DNA of 64,000 bases, from positions 486,294 through 550,293 of the forward strand of contig NZ_VOOS01000002.1 of NCBI RefSeq assembly GCF_007993035.1, given 5' to 3'. The notes under the pieces were generated by a model. It did no database searches. It saw nothing but the letters and a program-made list of their open reading frames with translations, and had not been told where the DNA came from. A program made the position numbers and the translations under genes. The DNA is from Vicingus serpentipes (lineage in GTDB: Bacteria; Bacteroidota; Bacteroidia; Flavobacteriales_E; Vicingaceae). Below, piece by piece: positions 57,772 to 64,000 of the stretch (within the stretch, counting starts at the first letter, position 1; every line of letters starts with the position of its first letter).

Positions 57772-60258
57772 ATGACTTATTTGAAACATTTATATATCAA
57801 AATTTTATATATAGTACTACTTTCATTCTGTATTCAATTAAAGGGTTTTTCTCAAGATATAGGAATATTATCTTCTACTTCTCCTATTTCTGGTTGTGAA
57901 TTATCCAATAACGAAACAGTGACTGTAGTAATTTTTAACTTTGGAACTCCTTTTAGTGGAAGTTTCGATGTTAATTATCAAATAAATGGAGGTGTGATTG
58001 TAACTGAAAACATTTCCATTCCTTCTTTTCCCTCTTTCTCAACATACTCATATACGTTTGCTTCAAATGCAGACTTGTCCATAGCTAATTCTTACGAATT
58101 TAAATTTTTCACCTCCCTTGCAGGGGATCTTAATATTAATAATGATACTATATATGATACTATTATTTCTGACACTTTATCATATGGAGGAATTATTAAT
58201 TCTAGTCAATCTGTTTGTTTAAGTGGAAATAATGGCCAACTAATTTTAAATAATTTTATTGGAAATGTTCAAAACTGGGAATATTCAATTAATAATGGCA
58301 GTGTTTGGTTAAATATTTCTGACACATCTGATACAATTAGCTATAATAATATTACTCAAGAAACTTGGTATAGAGCTATCGTATCAAATGAATTTTGTCC
58401 TCAAGACACATCAAGTATTGCAATAATAAGTATAGACTCAATTTCAATCGGAGGTAACATTTCAGGGTCAACAACCATATGTGTTCCTCCTAATAGTGGA
58501 TCTCTCTCGCTTACAAATGAAAAAGGAACCATTTTAGATTGGGAATATTCTTTAAATGGAGGAAGTTCATGGCTAGGACTTTCTAATACTAACAATATTT
58601 ATAATTACTTAAATCAACCTTCTACATATCTTTACCGAGCAGTTATTCAAAACGGAAACTGTGAAATCACATATTCTGATACTGCCGAAGTAATTGTTTT
58701 GAATGGAGCAAATGGAGGTTCCACCTCTCCTACTTCACAAACTGTATGTATAGGCACTAATTCAGGTGACATTTCACTTAATGATTATTCAGGCGCAATC
58801 CAAAACTGGGAGACATCAGTTGATAATGGTGCAAATTGGACAACTATAAACGATACTTCATCACTTTTATCATTTACAAATATTTCTCAAGACACATGGT
58901 ATAGAGCTATAGTTGCTGGATGCAACAGTGATACTTCTTCAATAGCTATTGTAACAATAGAAAATAATCCTATAGGAGGATCTCTATCTTCTGACACAAT
59001 TGTATGTGAAGGTGTAAATTCTGGAACACTTATTTTAAATGGTTATGTTGGAAATATTATTGATTGGGAAAACTCAATAAATGGAGGCCTTTCCTGGACT
59101 TCACTTGGAACTACTTCTAACACCTTTACATTTAACAATCTTAATACTATAACTTTTTTTAGAGCTATTGTCGGTAATTCTTCTTGTTCAAATGTTTACT
59201 CTGACACATTAACTGTTATAGTTGATGCTAATCCAAATGCTGGAACCATTTCAGGATCAAATAATGTGTGTGCAAATCAAAACTCTGGAAATCTAATTAC
59301 AAATGGAAATACAGGAAGTATATATGATTGGGAATTTTCAATTGATAATGGTTTAACTTGGAACTCATTAGGAAACACAACTACATCAAATTCTTTTAAC
59401 AATTTGAATCAAACTACGGTTTACCAGTTAATAGCAACAAATGGTGTTTGTGCAAATGACACATCTCAATTTACAATTAATGTCGATTCTGTTTCAAATT
59501 CTGGGACACTTTTCTCATCAGATAGTATATGTTATAATTCCTCAAACTTAATATATTTAAATAGCTACTTAGGAACAATTACCGATTGGGAATTTTCAAT
59601 TGATAATGGCTCAACTTGGAACTCAGTAAATAACAATTCTGATTCTATTATATTAACAAATATTACTAATCATACTGATTATCGAGCTTTAGTTAAAAAT
59701 GGTGTTTGTGCGATAGATACATCAAATATGATTTCATTAACAATTTATCCATTCAACATTTATTCAAATAGTGACACTACAATTGAATTGGGGTCATCAG
59801 CTAATCTATATGCTAGTGGAGGTTTGTTTTATTCTTGGTCTCCTACTAGCAATCTTGAATCCCCTAACAAATCTTCTACTATAGCTACACCAGAAACTAC
59901 TACTTTGTATACAGTATCAATTATTGATAACTATGGTTGTATTTATCAAGACAGCGTGTTAATATCTGTTGACTCATTTAATGATTCCCCTATAATTATA
60001 TCTGATTTAATTACAGCCAATAATGATGGATTTAACGATACATGGAATATAATCAATATAGAAAACTACCCTGAAACTAGCGTTAGAGTTTTTAATACTT
60101 CTGGAAATTTAATTTATGAATCTGCTGATTATAAAAATGAATGGAAAGGAACCTGGAATGGTAAACAATTACCAGATGGAACATACTACTATATTATTGA
60201 GTTAAAAAATGAAGAACAACTACATAAAGGTTTTGTTACAATTATTTCCGTAGAATAA
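57772..60258 (+). CDS. Secreted repeat protein with T9SS type-B (gliding motility) C-terminal domain
   Basis: An 828-residue surface protein. A signal peptide (residues 1-28, ending KGFSQ) is followed by a first beta domain. At least six ~90-residue repeats follow, each carrying a GxIxDWEYSxNNGxxW core (IQNWETSVDNGANWT, IIDWENSINGGLSWT, IYDWEFSIDNGLTWN, ITDWEFSIDNGSTWN) and a later TxYRAIVxNGxC. The last ~90 residues (LITANNDGFNDTWNIINIEN, SVRVFNTSGNLIYE, WNGKQLPDGTYYYIIELK) are the gliding motility-associated/T9SS type-B sorting domain. It should be exported by the type IX secretion system and attached to the surface. A PorP/SprF-like gene follows 3 bp later. Confidence 0.92.
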   Translation: MTYLKHLYIKILYIVLLSFCIQLKGFSQDIGILSSTSPISGCELSNNETVTVVIFNFGTPFSGSFDVNYQINGGVIVTENISIPSFPSFSTYSYTFASNADLSIANSYEFKFFTSLAGDLNINNDTIYDTIISDTLSYGGIINSSQSVCLSGNNGQLILNNFIGNVQNWEYSINNGSVWLNISDTSDTISYNNITQETWYRAIVSNEFCPQDTSSIAIISIDSISIGGNISGSTTICVPPNSGSLSLTNEKGTILDWEYSLNGGSSWLGLSNTNNIYNYLNQPSTYLYRAVIQNGNCEITYSDTAEVIVLNGANGGSTSPTSQTVCIGTNSGDISLNDYSGAIQNWETSVDNGANWTTINDTSSLLSFTNISQDTWYRAIVAGCNSDTSSIAIVTIENNPIGGSLSSDTIVCEGVNSGTLILNGYVGNIIDWENSINGGLSWTSLGTTSNTFTFNNLNTITFFRAIVGNSSCSNVYSDTLTVIVDANPNAGTISGSNNVCANQNSGNLITNGNTGSIYDWEFSIDNGLTWNSLGNTTTSNSFNNLNQTTVYQLIATNGVCANDTSQFTINVDSVSNSGTLFSSDSICYNSSNLIYLNSYLGTITDWEFSIDNGSTWNSVNNNSDSIILTNITNHTDYRALVKNGVCAIDTSNMISLTIYPFNIYSNSDTTIELGSSANLYASGGLFYSWSPTSNLESPNKSSTIATPETTTLYTVSIIDNYGCIYQDSVLISVDSFNDSPIIISDLITANNDGFNDTWNIINIENYPETSVRVFNTSGNLIYESADYKNEWKGTWNGKQLPDGTYYYIIELKNEEQLHKGFVTIISVE

Positions 60259-60261
60259 AAT

Positions 60262-61341
60262 ATGAGAATGAAAAACTCCATATTAATCATTTTATTATTT
60301 GCTTGTCTTGGGTTGAAAAGCCAAGAAATTCCATTTTATTCTAACTATACTATTAACCCTATAGTATACAACCCATCCTATTCAGGCATTAATAATGAAA
60401 CTGAATCATTTATACATCAAAGAACACAATGGACTGGTTTCAAAGGTTCTCCTGTATCTCATTTATTTACATTATCCTCACCAATCTCATCTATCAATTC
60501 TGGCTTTGGTTTTAGTATTCAAAACGATCAGAGAGGTTTATTTAATTCAATTACAGGTTCTTTGAAGTATGCTTATCATGCTAAAATAAATGTAAATTCA
60601 ACTCTAAGTTTTGGTTTGGGAGTTGACATAAATAATAGAATCTTAAGGATTAATGAATCGACTGTTAAAGATATTGATGACCCCTTACTAACAAATGGAT
60701 CAATTTCAGAAACGTTTTTAGATGCTTCATTTGGTATCAATTACCAATTTAATTCATTGAATATTGGTATAAGCATTCCTCAAGTATTAGAAGGTGGTGA
60801 TAAAAATTCAGATTTCAACATTAAGAATACTCGATATATAATAGGACAAGCTTCTTATTTATTTAATGTTTCTAAATCAAATAAAATAAAAATTGAACCT
60901 ATAGTTTTAACCAGGTACTCAGCTAATATTCCCTTTCAATATGACGTAAATACTCTTTTACATTTTAAAAACATGTTTCATATAGGTGCCGGATACCGAA
61001 GTAATTATGCAATCAACTTTCATTTAGGCATAAAATACAAAAACGTTCAGATTGCATATATGCATGATTTTGCTAATGTAAATAATTATTTAAACAATGG
61101 ATTAAGTCATGAGATTACATTAGGTTATAAATTTGGAATTAGTAAACAACAACCTTTTATAAATAATTTAGAAGTTGAAGAACAAGAACCATTATCTTCT
61201 GAAAAAATAAAAACAATTTTAAATTTATTGATTGATGAATTTTTTGAATCTGGAGGTAACTCTCCTGAGGAGATTAAACGTATAGAAATAATGAAAGAAT
61301 CTATATTTAATTTACTTGAATCGATGGACAAAAACAAATAA
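60262..61341 (+). CDS. PorP/SprF family T9SS outer-membrane protein
   Basis: A 359-residue outer-membrane beta-barrel protein. Signal peptide MRMKNSILIILLFACLGLKSQ (cut here to its core, about residues 1-21), then the family hallmark SNYTINPIVYNPSYSGI (about 26-42) and RTQWTGFKGSPVSHLFTLSS (about 54-73), followed by alternating amphipathic strands such as GAGYRSNYAINFHLGIKYKN. The C-terminal ~55 residues form a helical extension. PorP/SprF proteins bind type-B sorting domain cargo at the T9SS, and such genes usually lie next to their cargo, as here with cargo genes on both sides. Confidence 0.93.
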   Translation: MRMKNSILIILLFACLGLKSQEIPFYSNYTINPIVYNPSYSGINNETESFIHQRTQWTGFKGSPVSHLFTLSSPISSINSGFGFSIQNDQRGLFNSITGSLKYAYHAKINVNSTLSFGLGVDINNRILRINESTVKDIDDPLLTNGSISETFLDASFGINYQFNSLNIGISIPQVLEGGDKNSDFNIKNTRYIIGQASYLFNVSKSNKIKIEPIVLTRYSANIPFQYDVNTLLHFKNMFHIGAGYRSNYAINFHLGIKYKNVQIAYMHDFANVNNYLNNGLSHEITLGYKFGISKQQPFINNLEVEEQEPLSSEKIKTILNLLIDEFFESGGNSPEEIKRIEIMKESIFNLLESMDKNK

Positions 61342-61350
61342 TATAACTGC

Positions 61351-64000
61351 TTGTTTAATTATAGAATAATATCAACCCTATTTATATTACTTTTCGTTTT
61401 TTTTAGCACAAACGAAACTTTAGCCCAGTGTGATCCTAACACACCAACTTTTACTGTTGATTTAACTGGTACCCCAGATGGTTCATGGATTAGTCCGCCA
61501 GTTAAACGAAAAGATGACTGTTGTATTGGAGGATCGGGTTATAGTAATTGTGTACTATTTATAGTTACCCTTGATCCTGGTGCAGAAGGAATTACTTTAG
61601 ACTTATATTCAGGAGCAAATGGAAATTCTTTTCAGTATTCAGTTAATTGTGGTATAACAGCAGATGCCGGTGACCCAATCTGTTTATCAGGCGCAGGGCC
61701 ACACACTGTTACTTTATGTAAAAATGGAGGAGACGAAAGTCAGTACATTATTCAATCAATAGCCATACCTGAAGTATCTACATCATCTTTTGTTAACAAT
61801 GGTTGTTCAAGTGATATTAATACTTTTAACTATATTGAATCATCAATACAATGGACTTCAATAGCTCCAGATAATATTGGAGATTGGAATTATTATTTAA
61901 ACTGCACAACGGGTTGTGATACTGTAACAGTAACACCTTCTGATACACTTTTTCCGTCTTTTATTGATTATCAAGTATGTGGAAATCCAATTGGTGGATG
62001 TGCTACAATAACAATATGTGATACTGTAAGAATATTTTTCAACCCAACTTTAAATGCTTCAATATCTCCAAATCCTGCAGTAATGTGTCCTGATGATACT
62101 AGTATTACTTTAACCATTAATACAATAGGAGGATCTCCTCCTTTTAATTTTCAATGGAATACTCTTGAAACAACATCTTCAATTAATGCTACAGGACCAG
62201 GAACATATACTGTAATAATAGATGATGTATCTGACTGTCCGCCAAAAGCTCTATCTCAAATAGTTACTCAAATTCCTGGTTCGATTTACACAAACGCTGG
62301 TGTTGATCAATTTGTTTGTACAACTGAAACTTCAGTCCAACTAAATGGTATTTTCGAAGGTGGAACAGGCATAGAATGGTCTGGTGGCTCTAACGTTTTT
62401 AGCCCCAATAATAATAATTTAAATCCTCTATATTTTCCAACCCCTGCAGAAATAGCTTCTGGATCAGTTTCGCTATATCTAACAAATACTGGCACTGGAA
62501 ATTGTCAAGCTTATACAGATACCATAGTTCTTAACTTTGTTGATTTTCAAGGTATCAACACTATTGATATCACTAATGCATCATGCTTTGGAGTTGCTAC
62601 TGGTAGTGCTACTATATCAACTAATGGTTCTCTAATTCCATATTCATATTCTTGGAACACGACACCCATTCAAACAGGAACAACTGCTACTAACATTCCT
62701 GAAGGAGATTACACTGTGGATGTAACAGATAATAATGGATGCATGATACAGGAAAATTTCAGTATTATTCAACCATCACCTCTCACAGCTACCTATAGTT
62801 CAACAGATGTTTCATGTTTTTTTGGAAGTGACGGGACTGCTTACGTAACTCCTTTTGGAGGCACAGGTCCATATTCATATTCTTGGGCTCCTTCCGGAGG
62901 AACAGACTCAATTGCAACAGGGCTATCGACAGGCAACTACTCTGTAACAATAACAGATTTTAATAGTTGTGATACAACTATAGTTATAACTATTGATCAA
63001 CCAAATGTTCTTACCACTTCAATTACAGATGTTACCAACGTAAGTTGTTTTAGTGGTAGTGATGGTACAGCTACAGTTACAGTTAATGGAGGTTCCCCTG
63101 GGTATACATTTAACTGGTCTCCTTCTGGAGGAAACTCTCTTACAGGGATTGGCCTTTCAGCTGGAAATTACAACGTTACTGTTGTCGACTCTAATGGTTG
63201 TACTGGAATTGCTAATGTAATTATTGATCAACCCGATGCACCTCTTTCAGCTACAACTTCACAAACTAATGTACTTTGCTCTGGAAATAATACTGGAATA
63301 GCTAGTGTTAGTGCTTCGGGAGGAACCCCAGGCTATTCATATAATTGGACTCCATCTGGAAATACGACATCTTCAAATGACAATATCTTAGCAGGAACTC
63401 ATTCAGTTTTAATAACTGATACTAACAACTGTTCAATAACTAAAACTTTTGATATTCTTGAGCCATCCGAATTAATTATATCTCCAACTTTTACAAATTC
63501 AACTTGTGGACTATCTAATGGAACAATAAATTCAAATGTTTCGGGAGGTGTTCCTCCGTATTCATATTCTTGGTCAACTGGTGATACAACATCAAATATT
63601 TTAGATGTTATAGCTGGTACTTATACATTAACTGTAACTGATAATAACAACTGTACTGATACTTCAACTATAATTGTTCCAAATGAAACACCACCACTTG
63701 TTGCTTCAGTGACGAATTTTACAAATGTATCTTGTTTAGATGGAAATGATGGTTCAGCAACTGTTGAAATTTCAGGTGGAACACCAGGATTTACCTATAG
63801 TTGGTCTCCATTAGGCGGTAATCAATCAACTGGAACAAACTTAATCGCTGGTAATTATACAGTTACTGTTATTGATACAAATGGTTGTACTGATACTTCG
63901 ACTGTTATTATATTAGAACCTTCTTCCGCTGTATCCATTTCATTAACACAAACAAACGTTAGTTGTAATGGTGGTAATGATGGTCAAGCCTTTGTTAATC
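61351..64000 (+). CDS. SprB-repeat giant surface protein, 5' part (runs off the right edge)
   Basis: The frame is open from the stop of the SprF-like gene to the end of the window, at least 883 codons. No ATG is present; the best start is TTG at 61351, giving MFNYRIISTLFILLFVFFST then NETLAQ, a good signal peptide. After an N-terminal domain rich in cysteine (KRKDDCCIGGSGYSNC), SprB repeats begin near 62540. Each has a SCFxGxDGxATVxxxGGxxPYxYxW core and ends GNYTVTVxDxNGC. SprB-type adhesins are moved on the surface by the gliding machinery and secreted by T9SS. The neighbouring SprF-like gene fits this. Confidence 0.88.
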   Translation, partial: MFNYRIISTLFILLFVFFSTNETLAQCDPNTPTFTVDLTGTPDGSWISPPVKRKDDCCIGGSGYSNCVLFIVTLDPGAEGITLDLYSGANGNSFQYSVNCGITADAGDPICLSGAGPHTVTLCKNGGDESQYIIQSIAIPEVSTSSFVNNGCSSDINTFNYIESSIQWTSIAPDNIGDWNYYLNCTTGCDTVTVTPSDTLFPSFIDYQVCGNPIGGCATITICDTVRIFFNPTLNASISPNPAVMCPDDTSITLTINTIGGSPPFNFQWNTLETTSSINATGPGTYTVIIDDVSDCPPKALSQIVTQIPGSIYTNAGVDQFVCTTETSVQLNGIFEGGTGIEWSGGSNVFSPNNNNLNPLYFPTPAEIASGSVSLYLTNTGTGNCQAYTDTIVLNFVDFQGINTIDITNASCFGVATGSATISTNGSLIPYSYSWNTTPIQTGTTATNIPEGDYTVDVTDNNGCMIQENFSIIQPSPLTATYSSTDVSCFFGSDGTAYVTPFGGTGPYSYSWAPSGGTDSIATGLSTGNYSVTITDFNSCDTTIVITIDQPNVLTTSITDVTNVSCFSGSDGTATVTVNGGSPGYTFNWSPSGGNSLTGIGLSAGNYNVTVVDSNGCTGIANVIIDQPDAPLSATTSQTNVLCSGNNTGIASVSASGGTPGYSYNWTPSGNTTSSNDNILAGTHSVLITDTNNCSITKTFDILEPSELIISPTFTNSTCGLSNGTINSNVSGGVPPYSYSWSTGDTTSNILDVIAGTYTLTVTDNNNCTDTSTIIVPNETPPLVASVTNFTNVSCLDGNDGSATVEISGGTPGFTYSWSPLGGNQSTGTNLIAGNYTVTVIDTNGCTDTSTVIILEPSSAVSISLTQTNVSCNGGNDGQAFVN

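Noticed and set aside
62307..62495. Antisense 62-codon frame in the SprB-repeat region
   Set aside because: Lies opposite a continuous repeat-protein frame with a signal peptide; no independent support.

Overview
The window comes from a low-GC (about 30%) member of the Bacteroidota, most likely a Flavobacteriia-type gliding or T9SS-bearing marine lineage. The evidence is a PorP/SprF-family protein, a protein with a type-B gliding-motility/T9SS C-terminal sorting domain, a long run of SprB repeats at the right edge, GldM-C-like periplasmic proteins, signal peptides ending in FSQ or FAQ, and a lack of strong Shine-Dalgarno sequences. Most of the window (about 0.4 to 57.5 kb) is accessory DNA. 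Only the last 6 kb looks like resident T9SS/gliding genes.

0-14.6 kb: a partial SMC/RecF-like ATPase, a decayed gene, an AddA/AddB-like helicase-nuclease pair, a divergent DnaB-core ATPase with a partner, a WYL regulator, an ADP-ribosylglycohydrolase, an HNH-like protein, a sigma factor and several orphans. Three copies of one operator-like palindrome (AACGTA-N7-TACGYT) tie these genes into one candidate regulon of the WYL protein.

14.6-33.4 kb: a defence island of two convergent systems. On the + strand are a DUF2130 protein, two m5C methyltransferases, a stand-alone EcoRII-N/B3-like protein, and McrB-like and McrC-like subunits (LlaJI-type layout). On the - strand are an m5C methyltransferase, a MORC/GHKL ATPase, a Z1 helicase-like protein, a PD-(D/E)XK DUF4420 protein and an AIPR protein in one tight operon. 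The right edge of the island is a chimeric junction between a ribbon-helix-helix gene and the first ~28 codons of a second ADP-ribosylglycohydrolase.

33.4-51.2 kb: small secreted proteins, an ECF sigma/anti-sigma/GldM-C-like operon, a YD-repeat plus GH25 lysozyme pair, a DUF4145/DUF1643-type protein, and an array of three ~120-nt structured RNA elements alternating with three small genes. Six copies of TGTAAC-N15/16-CGTTAT precede these transcripts and probably define the ECF sigma regulon. The first RNA element begins about 10 nt after one of them.

Scattered through 36.5-57.3 kb are integron-type gene cassettes bounded by attC-like imperfect inverted repeats, with no integrase in the window. 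They carry orphan genes, a PIF1-TPR helicase and a possible ADP-ribosyltransferase-like protein. A umuDC-type SOS mutagenesis pair lies at 54.7-56.4 kb. A 3' remnant of what looks like a tRNA-Ser gene, followed by an intact terminator near 57.55 kb, may mark the integration edge of the accessory region.

57.7-64 kb: a T9SS type-B cargo protein, a PorP/SprF-type outer-membrane protein, and the beginning of a giant SprB-repeat adhesin that runs off the window.
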